Shown piece by piece: positions 35,412 to 46,240 of a stretch of DNA of 64,000 bases (its first letter is position 1; each line of letters begins with the position of its first letter). The DNA comes from Dicyema japonicum (Eukaryota > Dicyemida > Rhombozoa > Dicyemidae). The stretch is from the NCBI GenBank assembly GCA_011109175.1, contig RDEW01000004.1, positions 334,030 to 398,029 on the forward strand, in the 5' to 3' direction. A program made the position numbers and the translations under genes. The notes under the pieces are model-generated. The model was not told the origin of the DNA and made no database searches. It was given only the letters and a program-made list of their open reading frames with translations.

Positions 35412-36566
35412 TCACAAAACTCGAGCACACATTGAAGTGATGCGAAACCCAGTCGGAATCTCACAAACAGGCAGAATACAATCATTCACTATATTCCAAC
35501 ATTTCAAAGCCCCATCTGATGAACAGCTCACCAACAAATCATTCCCCTGAAAATTTGGAAACGACAACCCCTTGACTCTGATTTTATAAATAAAATATAA
35601 CCTTCCAACATGAACTTTATATGTGGATAGCAACACAGTGACCAAAGTCTCCAGGCATTTATAAACAAACAACTCCCCACTAGAGAGACCAACAAAGAGT
35701 AAGCAATTATCCTATAGTAGACTAACCACCAAAACCAACATCACTATAATCAACAGCAGTGACAGAAGAGGACATCTTAAAGTCGATGCGTTTTGCCAAA
35801 ACTCGGGATTTTACGACCTTTAGCATAAATCATTAAAATACAGGTTGTAACACAACGGAATGAGTGTAAACAATGATATAAAAATCCTCTTCGTGAAAAC
35901 GTTGCCCATTTTTATTTCCGTAGCTAAAAATAAGTAAATATTAAATAAAATAATTTAAATTAACTATAAATAAAAATTTAAATATTAAATAAATATATAA
36001 TGAAACCTCCCTCCACCTTTGTGGTGTAAATTGATTTTCCAGAGGTCAGATTCCAAAGCTTAAGAGCGCCAACAAGCGATAGGGATAGCAACAATTTCCC
36101 ACAGCGGTGGATGGCCATGGAAACAACGGCGGATCTAAAATGGTTACTCCACTTAAACTTGTGTTTTTCCAGCTTTTTAAAACAGGTCCAGTTTCTCATG
36201 TTAAAAACTGAGATTGAGTTATCTTCAGAACAGCTGAATAAATGGGTCGACGACTGAAAGCAGAGAGAAGTCACAGAACCTTTAATGTTAAAAATTATAT
36301 ACCAGAATGCTCCATCAAAACTCCTACTTCTTTATTGTTGACCAAATCTATCAGTCGAATGGTCTCGTCGTATCCTCCAGAAGCGAGAATTCCACGCTGT
36401 GAGATGGCCAGTGATTTGACTGTGTTTATGTGCGAATTTGTCGTGAATTTTGGTATGAATTTTAGTTGGTTCTACTTTTAAATAATATTCCTACGTTTTC
36501 TAGTATTATTTCATATCCCAACAGAACTCCTGGATAAGTACCCACAACAACATGAAGAGAGCACAT
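35412..36566 (-). CDS. PAK1IP1: PAK1IP1/Mak11 WD40 protein, eight exons
   Basis: WD40 propeller protein; the family is nucleolar, supports 60S ribosome assembly and has been linked to PAK1 inhibition. From ATG at 36566, introns 36472-36494, 36280-36302, 36135-36158, 35924-36006, 35818-35841, 35712-35739 and 35578-35601 (23, 23, 24, 83, 24, 28 and 24 nt) leave about 308 codons. Repeats visible in order are RGILASGGYDETIRLIDLV; HLFSCSEDNSISVFNMRNWT; GKLLLSLSLVGALKLWNLTS; LLFVGLSSGELFVYKC; and DLLVSCSSDGALKCWNIV. The 24-nt introns at 36135 and 35578 contain no stop and keep frame, so they look like coding, but removing them restores family spacing. The exon pair around the 83-nt intron joins out of frame by one base. 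The protein lacks the long basic tail of vertebrate members. A minus-strand AATAAA at 35389-35394 lies 18 bp past the stop. Confidence 0.88.
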
Positions 36567-36599
36567 GCTTAAATTGGAGGAATAATTTTATATTATTTT

Positions 36600-36735
36600 T
36601 TTAAATTTTAAAATATTTTAATTCTTATTTATTAATTTTTTGAAACTCCTTACTCGATGTTCATACAGCGTTCTTCCTTATGAAGAATAGCATCGGCTTG
36701 CTCAAACTCCTATATGCTCTCCGATGTTTTCCCTG
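36600..36735. other. AT-rich spacer upstream of PAK1IP1
   Basis: Between the PAK1IP1 start and a plus-strand LINE fragment. A TATAAAA on the minus strand lies at 36586-36592, about 20 bp before the ATG, too close for a conventional TATA box. Confidence 0.3.
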
Positions 36736-36739
36736 CTTC

Positions 36740-37330
36740 AAATATCGTGACATCCTCCTGTCACTGGATAGACATTGAGAAAATCACATGAATTGCTTCT
36801 AAGCATCCACTTTGACGTGCCGAGTTGGAATCAATTTAAGCTTCCTACACGCCTCGGAGGTACGGGTCTCAGGTCGGCGCTGGAGATCGCCCTTCCAGCA
36901 TATGTGTTATCGCTCTCAAGTGGAAGCCTTTTGGTCCAAGATATCCTACGTTTCAACCGGATTCATGGGAAAAAGTCTTCGACGAAGCTCGTCGCGAATG
37001 GTGTGAAACTGGTTTGGATATGCCGAACGATCCTTCGAGCCAACGAGAGTGGGATGAAATCTACTTAAGAATATCTTGGACATGCTAAAGTCTGAGCCCA
37101 GCCAGCATCGTTTTGTATGCTTCGTACTCATCGCCAACCATGGGAGCGGAGCGTGGCTGGATGCACTTGTGTTCCTCCCTGGGGACCCTTTTGGACGATG
37201 ACTGTATTCGGATTGGGATCGCACAACGCCTGGGAGTTGATGTTTGCGTCGAAAACCAATGTCGTTGTGGAGGGATCGTCGATGCCAAAGGGCTGCACCC
37301 GCTCTCGTGCAAAAGGAGTGCCTAACCCGT
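36740..37330 (+). mobile_element. LINE C-terminal fragment, restriction-like endonuclease type
   Basis: Thumb sequence SWNQFKLPTRLGGTGLRSAL followed by EIALPAYVLSL matches the segment at about 18470-18560 of the other copy. After frame changes, a conserved region GTLLDDDCIRIGIAQRLGVD, then CVENQCRCGGIVDAKGLHPL and SCKRSA gives the Cys/His segment before the endonuclease. It ends abruptly at about 37330, next to a minus-strand LINE. Confidence 0.75.
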
Positions 37331-37334
37331 AGAT

Positions 37335-38265
37335 ACATCAGCATAGTGTTGGATAGTTCCCAGTTGAAAACGTCCAATTCATTAGGTGTAGAAACGGAAT
37401 TAGTCTTCATTAATAAGGTCTCCGACAAATAATGACGATAATGTACCCAGTCTATCGACGAGGTATCAAAGTATAGGAAAATATCTTCAGCAATGTTTGA
37501 TTCCAGGTTTATAGTTATTTCCTGAGGGATATTATCACTCTCTATTTCCCAAAGTAACCTTGGTCTGTCTACATGATCCAGGAGCTGTGGAGACACTAGG
37601 GCCAATCCAAGCATGTCACCGCCATAGTGTGAGAAATGGTTAGGTTCCTCAGACGTCAAGACTTCAACTCCAATTTTGTTGACCAGATCTTCTAGGACCC
37701 CCCGTTTCCGTTGTTTTTGCAACATCCGTAGCTCGTATTCTTAGCATTCAGGTCTTCTACCAAGATCGACATAGGGCTTGTTTCGAAAAATTGAACAATT
37801 TTCGAAGAAGATCGGGCCAAGTCCTTAGAGTATAGCCCTTCTACGCTTATCCATGTTTTTCCACATTGAATATCGACGGAGACGAATTCCGAATTGTCGG
37901 GCAGTACAATACAGTCGTTCCGTGTTTGCAATTCTTTACGAAAAAAGATTGAGGTTCCAGTTTCAACCACTGCCCCTGTTTGATTTTCGTTTCATTGACT
38001 ACCAAGACATCCACCTTGGCAATCCTCACAAGTAGCGCTAGTTCATCATGCCTTTTCACCAAGGAGCGGGCATTCACCAGCACTACTTTCAAATTCCTTT
38101 TCATAGTTTTTGTTGGTGGCCTGCGCTCTCCACAGCCAGGTCCACCAGACTTCATAAATCCACTTTCATCAGTGTACATAGGTTGTTCAGACGTGTCATA
38201 ATTTCATTTAGCTCCCGAAACACCGACTCGGGGACTTCCTACCTTGCTTTTACATCGTAAAAAAT
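37335..38265 (-). mobile_element. AP-endonuclease LINE fragment
   Basis: Minus-strand pieces: KVVLVNARSLVKRHDELALL then VDVLVVNETKIKQ (about 38110-37975); TVLYCP and TGTSIFFRKELQ; and SPMSILVEDLNAKNTSYGCC (about 37790-37730). A linker read to about 37340 follows (QEITINLESNIAEDIFLYFD). These are the N-terminal and central motifs of an AP-endonuclease domain. RT is missing; frames shift at about 37860 and 37710. Confidence 0.75.
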
Positions 38266-38325
38266 CGGATTTAAAAACAATATGGTTGTTGCTAGAGAAA
38301 AAGAACGACTTCGAAAGCCACAAAG

Positions 38326-39060
38326 ATGAAAGCCAACAGCTATTCTCGTCCTCCAAGAAGTGCTACAGCTGGGTCATTCACTTTGGATAATAAACCGCTG
38401 TATGCAGAGCCCTCTAAACTTGCGAACGAACCTACGACACACAACCCCACGATAGAACCCAAACCTACGAACGAACCGAAGAAAGCAGATCCTACAGATA
38501 ACAAGACACTATTGATCACAGTTCACTGTACTATGAGTCCGATAAAAATTACTAATATTCTTCATTACTATTATCAATACGGATCTTTGAGGATGAACCA
38601 CGGAGGACTGATCTCATTCCGACTGAACTTCCGGGACAATAGCCACATGGGCGACTGTATGGAGGCCATAAATGAGACCTGTCCTTTTGGAACTGACAAC
38701 CACCATTTCAGAACGCTCCTAACAAGACCTTGTGAAATTGTCCTCAGGAACCTCCCTTTCTGGATGAGTGAGGACGACCTCCTTGATTACCTTCAGGAGA
38801 TGGCTTCCTCAACTTCGAAGGTAACCCGAATGTCAAGAGGATCGCAGCCTATGCCAATGGCGAAAGCCTCGGTTAGTAGTAATGCGAAGGCCACATCGCT
38901 GATACGTTGTGGCTTCTACATTGTATCAAACAAGATCTTTTGTGAGTGGATGTAGAGGCCCCCTCCTATCTGCTACAATTGCGAACGAATTGGTCATATT
39001 GCTGCACATTGCAAGGAGAAGAAGAGATGGCTCAAGTGTGAAGGGTAACACGACCTTGTT
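38326..39060 (+). mobile_element. LINE ORF1 (gag-like) fragment with CCHC knuckle
   Basis: A 209-codon frame with a Pro/Thr/Lys-rich start and an RNA-recognition-like middle (LTRPCEIVLRNLPFWMSEDD, then LLDYLQEM). After a stop at 38955 it continues as ICYNCERIGHIAAHCKEKKR, a CCHC zinc knuckle, followed by LKCEG of a likely second knuckle. This layout is that of gag-like first ORFs in Jockey-group LINEs. Confidence 0.7.
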
Positions 39061-39401
39061 GTGTGTGAATTTTCATCGAACGTGGAGAGAAGGACCAATA
39101 CTTCACATACTCAGGATGGATCGGTGGATCGGAGCGCAACAAGGAAAAACATGAGCAGAGCAATTTCGGATAACAGATAACATAATTTATTCGCAAAACC
39201 CCAACTAACTAAACAAGGTAAGAGCCATTAACTAAAGAGGAAAGCCAAGATTTAGGGTCGTCTATATCGGGGCACTCTCATGAGACACCGTATGTCTCTT
39301 CTCCGTAAAAAGCCCCAATTACAATGCGAGTTTCCACAAGCAATGTAATAAATCACCGATTCTTCTCGTTTTTCTTTTGTATTCGTCATCAATTTAAGAT
39401 G

Positions 39402-40940
39402 CTAAATCCAATCCATGTGCGAGTTTAATTGCATAATTTCGACTGAAGTTAAAATCTTTAACTCTCCAGACTTCATCCATTTTACAAGGCATTTTCCATC
39501 TTGATTGGTTGTTACACAACCATAGTCAGTATGTTTAGCGTTCATATCCCCAACAAGGATTGGATATTCATTGTTTTCCATAAATTTGTCAACAATCCAT
39601 GGATACTCTCGTCGTTTTTTAGAATAGATTCCTCCGATAGTTATCCATCCCATGGTTGTTTGTAGTTGAATGCTTGCTAGTTCACAAAGATTTTCTTCAT
39701 TGATTGTGGGTAGTCTTGTATTTAAAGAAGTTTTGTAGTAAATTGAAGTTCCTGTTCCAGCACAAGAAACAGTCTTCCAAAAAATATCTAATGAGTCGTA
39801 TCCATCAATTTTAAATGGTCTTTTCTTCAATTTAGTTTCGTTTATAATTAGAACAACGAACTGGATCGTGCTGGCTAGATCAACCAGCACTGAGGCCCGT
39901 TTCCGAAGAGAACGGCATTAATCAGGTTATCCTGACTACTTCTGGTTTTTTGGTGGCTGCCCTCTCTTCTTAAGAGCGCCACCAAATCTAGTAAAAATAT
40001 AGAATCCTTTTTTGTTCTAGTCATATCTCTAATGCTTTTCTCCAACTTGTCAAGAATCGAGTTGGAAGCTACTACTTTTTCATTTTCAGACAAGATGTTT
40101 GAGTGAGTCTCGACAGTCTGTGTAGCAACTCCAAAAGTCACTTTTCTAACAGGTGCTTCCGCCTGGTCACTCTCATCAAGACTGCTTGTCTGTGTTGAAG
40201 CTTCTACTGTTTCTTTTTTAGAAGGTTTCTTATTAAATGTCGTATTCCAGCCAGTCTGCCCATACATTCTAAACTCTGACTTTAATTTCTTATTCGTTCC
40301 AATTTTGGAAACTTCACTTTCTCCATTATGGGCATTTTCTCGTTTTAGAAATAATTTTCTATTCGATTCTTTCCTTTTTTGGTCAATTTTGTTTTTCTTT
40401 GATATGTTAGCTTCAACAGCCTTGGGGCATCCTCCATAATTGGCAAAGTGGCTGGATTAACCACAATTCACACACGACTTATTATTGTTTGTAACCGGAC
40501 ACTGCGATCTTCTATGTGGCCCAGAACAAACAAGGCATCTTTCAACATTTTTGCAAAAACGAGCAATATGGCCAAACTGTTGACAACAAAAATATTGGAT
40601 CTCTGGTTTATTGAACCATTCAGCTTTTATCTTCAGATATCCAATTATCAGTCCAAATCTTACAAGGGATTCAGCCACATTTCTGTCCGATATTGTAAGT
40701 TTGGCAACAGATAGTCTGATGCCCTGCCTTTTCAAATTTTTCAACCGTAAATTTTTCTCCCAATATCGTTCCAAGGTATTCTTCCAACTCATTGGTTTCA
40801 ATCCACGTCGGAAGACCTTTGAGCATAACTACTGAGGGTCTCGGCGCAGCTTTTTGTAATGAATGTCCATTAACTCCAAAAGGTTTTCTTTCTTCTAGTT
40901 GATTCTGGAAACCTTCCAAATCACTTGTAGTTTTAAAGTT
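39402..40940 (-). mobile_element. LINE 5' half: gag-like ORF1 plus AP-endonuclease start
   Basis: Minus strand from 40919: RPSVVMLKGLPTWIETNELE (RNA-binding fold), then after a frameshift EIQYFCCQQFGHIARFCKNV with CLVCSGPHRRSQC and SCVNCG zinc knuckles. A basic linker follows, then a 130-codon frame to 39875. The endonuclease start (VLIINETKLKKR, IDGYDSLDIFWKTV, TGTSIYYKTSL, YPILVGDMNAKHTDYGCVTT) runs to 39402. RT is not seen. At the 5' edge an 18-bp sequence (AAATCACTTGTAGTTTTA) is duplicated at about 40919 and 40955. Confidence 0.8.
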
Positions 40941-41098
40941 CAGGAGAAATTCTCAAATCACTTGTAGTTTTAAGCAAATTCGGAAAATATTTAGGTAATG
41001 CCATTATTATTGAGATATTTATATCTTATAACATTAAAATGATAAGATTAACTTAAGTAATTCAAATTAATAATAAAATATAAAAGAAAGTATTACAC

Positions 41099-41311
41099 TA
41101 TGTGATAAAAATACAAATAACTCAATTATCGATTATTCAAAGGATTTCGATAAAGATATAAAAGAGTCTGAGTTTAGAAAGCTCTTATACATTAGAAGAC
41201 GCCGACATGTACCCAGTGAGCAATTGGCCCATGACCCTGTTGATGATGGTGTATCGGTTTTTAAATTTAATTCTCCGTCACTTGACCCTAATGATAAATC
41301 AAAATAGAATA
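41099..41311 (+). CDS. Unidentified open stretch
   Basis: About 70 open codons containing KDFDKDIKESEFRKLLYIRR, then RRHVPSEQLAHDPVDDG and ending SPSLDPNDKSK before a TAG. The start is not clear and no family is recognised. It precedes an R4-like LINE tail on the same strand, so it could be element-derived. Confidence 0.2.
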
Positions 41312-41385
41312 TAAATGGAAAAATTGAAAAGTGGAAATCATTTCTTTTGCAAACTAAAAAGTTAGTCATGCTAACTAAAAATTTC

Positions 41386-41580
41386 TTTCCAAAGAGTTGA
41401 AATTGACCACGCAGAGTTCAAGATTGTCCAGATTGTACTCACTTGGGATGGCCTAGTGACTTCAAATTCGTGGAAGTATGCCAGATCTTTAAATATAAGT
41501 GAAAGAACGTATGTGTATGTACAATCGCTGGTAATCAAGAAGTCTTTGGAGAGCATATAGGAACGTATGTTCAATCGTTA
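41386..41580 (+). mobile_element. R4-like LINE C-terminal tail
   Basis: KIVQIVLTWDGLVTSNSWKY, ARSLNISERTYVYVQSLVIK and KSLESI match the end of the R4-like lineage. That lineage is also represented at 62240-62310 (TRTYIQSVVLKGL) and 19870-20520. This is the last ~60 codons before the stop. Confidence 0.65.
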
Positions 41581-43190
41581 TGATAAGCTTAATGAATGGA
41601 TATTTACTCTCGGTCTGATTATGAAGAAATTCAAGAGAAGAGTGTGAACGAAGAAAAGAACTGTGACAATTGAGTTTACTCCCATAGTTGCTGGAAGAGG
41701 AAACGAATTGGATAGATAACACTTTAATTAGAATCATTTTGTGACAACTACCTATACCTTAAATTTGGATGATCATAACAAAATTTTAATAAAAAAACAA
41801 TTTAAAAAATCAAATCTTCTTTAGTATCAGACAATTAAACTGTATTTAGAGCCTAATTATTTTTTTTAATTTTTGATGTGGAAACTTTTTTGTTTCATCT
41901 GTGGAAACTCCTTTAACCATAACAAAATGTAAGTGTTCCTCTATAGCAACATAACGTTCTCTTTTAAAAAAACTGTACAAGGCATGTTTTTTGTCTTCAG
42001 GTTGTTATCAAAATCTTATTTGATGAAAACAGTATCGCCTATTTTGACATGATTTTTTTGAGATTTTTATTCGCGTATCTTTCCCTTTTCTTTAATAATT
42101 TTCAAAATGTTCTGATGTTCAATGATTTAATTCGATTTCTGAAATAGAACAAGTTTCTTGAATTTCATCATTTTAGGCACTTGTATAGAAGTTCTTGGGA
42201 TCGACATGTCTCGTGCATTGATTCTTTCTACAGAGGCGTCGACGCTCACAAGGGGAGGGAAGACAAAAGCCTTCACTCGTCATGAACAAAGTAGTTATTT
42301 TACGCATGGAAATACGTCAAAACTCATCAGTACTATACTAATTAAGCGATCCCGGAGTTATGATGGAAGATAACATTTGGGCGACTTGTCTAACATTTTT
42401 TTATGCAATTTTCCTTCTCACACGCTTTTATAGTTTATTTGTGTTAATTGAAATGAAATTATTCCACAGACCGATAGTAAAATCTGTGACCTTGAAGCAT
42501 TCCAGTCGACACCTCGTCTAGGGACAGTTGATCGAGAAGACAATGACTGGGAAGCTGAGATCGAAGCAAGAACTAATGACCAGGGAGCGAAATTGTCTCT
42601 ATGGAATGACGAGATAGGTCTTTTAGAATTCTGGCTAGACATCGAGTGTCTGCACTTAGGCAGATCCGAATACGCCACAAAGAGAAGGAAGGAAAATCTT
42701 CAATCAAGTAACCAAATAGCACCACGCGGCCTAATACACTTACTATTTATTTATACTCTAGAAGTTTGTTCATACGAAGGCTTCTAATGGCAAGTGGATA
42801 TCCAGTCATGGATTGTTTTTAATCGTGACTGAGAAAGCTCAGTCTCTGGGATGTTTTGTCCGAATTTATCACCAAGAGTAGGAATAATTCTCCTACAATT
42901 ACTATATTAATTATTGTATAAATTATTATATAAAATAAAATTTTATATGGCGAACCTTGTTAAATTAAGTTTAATTTTAAATATTTTAATAAATGCAGCA
43001 TTTATTCATTTTGTCAATGTGCTTCCAATCAATTATCACTGGAAGTTGTAGTGATAAACAAGTGGACGAAGTTGGAATGTTGTAGTATTTAAAATTTTTC
43101 ATATCACAGAGAATGGTTTTACTGTCACTATGATACTAATTATGAAACAAATTACAATTTCCCGATAGAGGACCTAGTTTTGAGTAACAT
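41581..43190. other. Intergenic DNA with minor LINE debris
   Basis: At about 42185-42225 a short plus-strand piece reads LGIDMSRA, matching the RT start of the ORF at 44021-45121. No other feature can be supported. Confidence 0.4.
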
Positions 43191-43199
43191 TAGTATTCC

Positions 43200-43445
43200 T
43201 CTTGGAAAGGCTTTTTCATTTAGAGAGATCCATGTACGTGATTTGTATTACTGTATTATTTACTTGCAGTAGCTGCCATGGTGATCATAGTCTTGAAGCA
43301 ATTGATTCTAATGTTTTTCCAACCACTATCCAATCGATGTATTTATATTTGAAATCGACAGATATTTCTCGGGATGTCACGCACTAAGACAAATAAACAT
43401 AGATTTCGCTACATCATTGTCAAGTCTTCGACATATGTGAGTTTA
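43200..43445 (+). pseudogene. Possible leucine-rich-repeat protein remnant
   Basis: SLEAIDSNVFPTTIQSMYLY, then LKSTDIS resembles a leucine-rich-repeat N-cap and first repeat. One base out of frame, CHALRQINIDFATSLSSLRH continues the repeat pattern, up to about 43437. A candidate 36-nt intron precedes it. No complete gene could be assembled, so it is listed as a weak remnant. Confidence 0.3.
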
Positions 43446-43870
43446 TTATTAATTTATAGTCAATTTCCCCTTTCTTCAATAATACAATCATTTACTATAG
43501 TAGCTCCTAGTTTTATTCTGTTGACTGGGTATTTTCAATGTTAAATTAGTGTTCGTGTATTGTGTATTGATCCATTTAACACACCAAAAGCGTATGAAGT
43601 TATAATTAGCTTAGATATAAACCTAATAGAGAATCTATTTATAAGAACAGATTTGGTGAATTGTAGTTGTTTTATATTAATGTGATTAGGACAGAGAACG
43701 TACTAGCAGATCCAACGGGTAATTATTATTGTCATTTCAGAGTGTAGTCCAATAAGAGACTCAAACAATGTGCTTGGAATCTGCAGATAGTTAATTAATG
43801 ATAACATTATTAGGGAATAAATTGATTTTGTTTTAAAATAATACTTGTCATTATTAACCACTCTCGCCCT
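43446..43870. other. Intergenic DNA
   Basis: AT-rich without recognisable features. Confidence 0.4.
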
Positions 43871-44170
43871 TATGGCAAAGCATACGGAACTAGAGAAACT
43901 AGTAACTAAGTCATCATCCTCCACTTGCCTCTGTCATAGGCATACTCACGTAGTCCATCTAGATCGTCTCCCTCTCTTAAGCATCTCCTATTACAAGCAC
44001 TTATCGCCTTGCCATAATAGTTATAGCAAAGCATGTGCAATACAAGAAACAATGTTATTAGTTAGCCTCTTCCATCCTCCACGGTTACACGCAGTCGATC
44101 TCAGCATGTCCAGATCGTCTCCCGTCTTTAGGCATTTCTTTATCCTTTGGAGGTCTTCGTGCAGCATGAT
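43871..44170. repeat. Diverged tandem duplication at a LINE 3' end
   Basis: About 43871-44010 resembles 44022-44170 with a 141-151 bp offset. Shared blocks include TAT.GCAAAGCAT and AGATCGTCTCCC (43971 and 44112). On the minus strand the second unit encodes the LINE C-terminus GDDLDMLRSTACNRGGWKRL. The first encodes a degraded repeat of it past the stop codon. Confidence 0.6.
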
Positions 44171-45121
44171 AGGTAGGGTCATCCTTGGTCTGCCACGGAA
44201 GCATTTGCCCTCGAACATGAAATGGTCCTCCATCGCCACATTAGCCGGGGCAGCAAGATCCATGCGTAGTACGTGACCAAACAGTCTCCACCGGGCGTCA
44301 GTTATTTCCAGGCTTAGAGGCCTACTCTTGCATTTTTTGTAAATACCGGTATTCGAGATTCTGGCCGGCCACTGCATGCCAAATAATACTCTAAGCTGTT
44401 TTCTGTGGAACCCATCGAGAGCCATTGATTCCGCACCTGTACAGGCCCAAGTACCAGCATTGTATGTCAGTATCGGTTTCACAAATGCATTGTACATGCG
44501 TATCCGCAGATTGACATCTAGTCCTTTCAGCCATCCCTTTTTGAGTTTTCGCATTGCTACTCCTGCAAGTGTTTTCCTTTTGATGATGTCTTCTGTGTCC
44601 CCCAGTAGGGATCCAAGCTTATTAACATGTCGCCAACGTTCATTAAGGATGTTGTCCATTCTTTTGATTTCCGTGATTTCCGTTTTGGCCCGGTTAACGA
44701 TGAGGAACCATTCCCCCAGTTTGTCCGGTGCATTTTCCAGCAGATGTGTGAGAGCTTCTGTATCCTCGGATATAAAATCCACATCATCCGCGTATACGAC
44801 TTCGTTTATTTTTCCTTCATAGCAAGTTCTTAGATCCTTTAGTGCAGCTTCGAGATATATCACAAATAGTAAGGGGGAGAGGGAGTCTCCCTGAGGAGTG
44901 CCGATTGTAGTTTTGAATGGTCGGGATAGAGTTCTCCCAATTCGGACTGACAGTTCAGTACTTGAGAGAAGTACTCCGATTATCCGTAGCAATGATTGGT
45001 CCACAAATTGATGAAGGACAACCATTAGCTTGTGTCGGCTAATGGTGTCGAAAGCTCTTGACATATCGATCCCCAGGATGGTCGTGGCATTTTTGTATCT
45101 TTGAGCCGTTGCACACCGCAC
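44021..45121 (-). mobile_element. 5'-truncated LINE with intact 366-codon reverse transcriptase ORF
   Basis: Error-prone copying enzyme of a non-LTR retrotransposon. The single long frame begins inside the RT domain (TTILGIDMSRAFDTISRHKL). It continues through TTIGTPQGDSLSPLLFVIYL, the catalytic box NEVVYADDVDFISEDTEALT and FLIVNRAKTEITEIKR. The C-terminal part contains ARISNTGIYKKCKSRPLSLE, ITDARWRLFGHVLRMDLAAP and FRGRPRMTLPIMLHEDLQRI. The upstream endonuclease and RT finger region are absent, as expected for 5' truncation. It is the only long uninterrupted retroelement frame in the window, so this copy is probably young. The same family is seen at 15.1 and 28.1-28.9 kb. Confidence 0.9.
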
Positions 45122-45547
45122 CTGTGGCTCCTAATCTTTTGGAAGTCCCCGTTTATTTGGTTAAATATTTTAACTTAACATTATTATTTATTCAAATTAT
45201 TTATATTTATTTATTCATTTTTAATAATTCATTTCCTCATTGCTCTTAATAGTAATCAAATCTTTCAAATCTCTATTCTAAGACCACCATTATACCGAAA
45301 ATCAAACCGCGACCCTGACAAATTTAATTCAGACTCTCAGCTCGTTGGGTCAGGATGATCACGTTGGATCAGGCCTCCTCCGTTATTCTATTGGATTAGG
45401 ATCTCCAAGGGTGTCTGCATCATGTTCTTTACAGTATCATACTCTAGAAATAACTGCACTATCAATGCTGACGTGATAAGTGTATTTTCGCACTTTTGAA
45501 GAATCAACTACTGACACCAATTTTTATGTCAACCAAACTGTTTAAGG
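45122..45547. other. Intergenic DNA
   Basis: The 5' boundary of the truncated LINE lies near 45130-45180, then AT-rich DNA. No feature supported. Confidence 0.4.
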
Positions 45548-46038
45548 CAGTGGTTCTCAACCTGAGATCCGCGAAAGATTCCAGGGGGTCCGCGAGATAC
45601 TTCTGAACCTTTATTCAAATTTTATTTTTTAATAATAATTTCAAATTAATATATAATTAAATCATAATTAATAATCTTCCTTTGTCAAGATTTTGGTGCG
45701 AAATGTGTTATTATTATTCTTCCGTAAGCGCAAATGCATTAAATTTGTCGTTTATTTATGCGAACATGGCTTTTCAGCACTTCTCAATATAAAAAATATT
45801 TATCGTGCAAGACTGAATATTGAGGATGACATCAGGGTATGTTTGTCGACAACCGAGCCTCAAATTGAAAAAAATTGTCTTAAAATAACAACATCAATTT
45901 TATTTTCTTTTTAATAATAAATTGTGTTATTAGAAAAGTAATAATTTTTGACAAAAAACTTGTAAAAATATGATGGGGGTCCGCGAATTTTTTTATTCAA
46001 TCACAAGGGGTCCGCGACCAAAAAAGGTTGTGAACCTG
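45548..46038 (+). mobile_element. Short non-autonomous hAT element with terminal repeats
   Basis: Starts CAGTGGTTCTCAACC with a GATCCGCGA...GGGTCCGCGA region. It ends with GGGGTCCGCGACC and AAAAGGTTGTGAACCTG, the imperfect inverse. Between the ends, 45693-45914 encodes only the hAT C-terminal dimerisation segment (HGFSALLNIKNIYRARLNIE, then DDIRVCLSTTEPQIEK). This is a deletion derivative of a ZBED5-like element, 491 bp long. No 8-bp target duplication is recognisable. Confidence 0.8.
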
Positions 46039-46108
46039 CAAACGGTCTTGAGACGTAATGCCAACCTCGATGATAAGGACTTGGCCAGACTCCTTATTTA
46101 TTTATTTA

Positions 46109-46240
46109 TTAACCCCGGATACACCGAGAAAGAAGTTAAAGTAAACAACTAATTAAGTGTATCCAGTTTCCACTTCTACAGAGTCCATTCGGAATCAACA
46201 TTAAAGGTAAGACGTCCATTACATGCAGTTGTGGAAACCA
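46109..46240 (-). repeat. Interspersed repeat R1, copy C
   Basis: Truncated copy preceded on its left by repeated TTTA units, which would be a (TAAA)n tail on the minus strand. It stops abruptly at about 46240, where minus-strand LINE coding sequence begins. Confidence 0.75.

Noticed and set aside
36946-37330. First 130 codons of the minus 259-codon frame as real protein
   Set aside because: This part is antisense to the plus-strand LINE C-terminal fragment; only the part beyond about 37340 belongs to the minus-strand endonuclease LINE.
44376-44822. Plus-strand 148-codon frame
   Set aside because: Antisense to the intact reverse transcriptase ORF; composition is that of a shadow.
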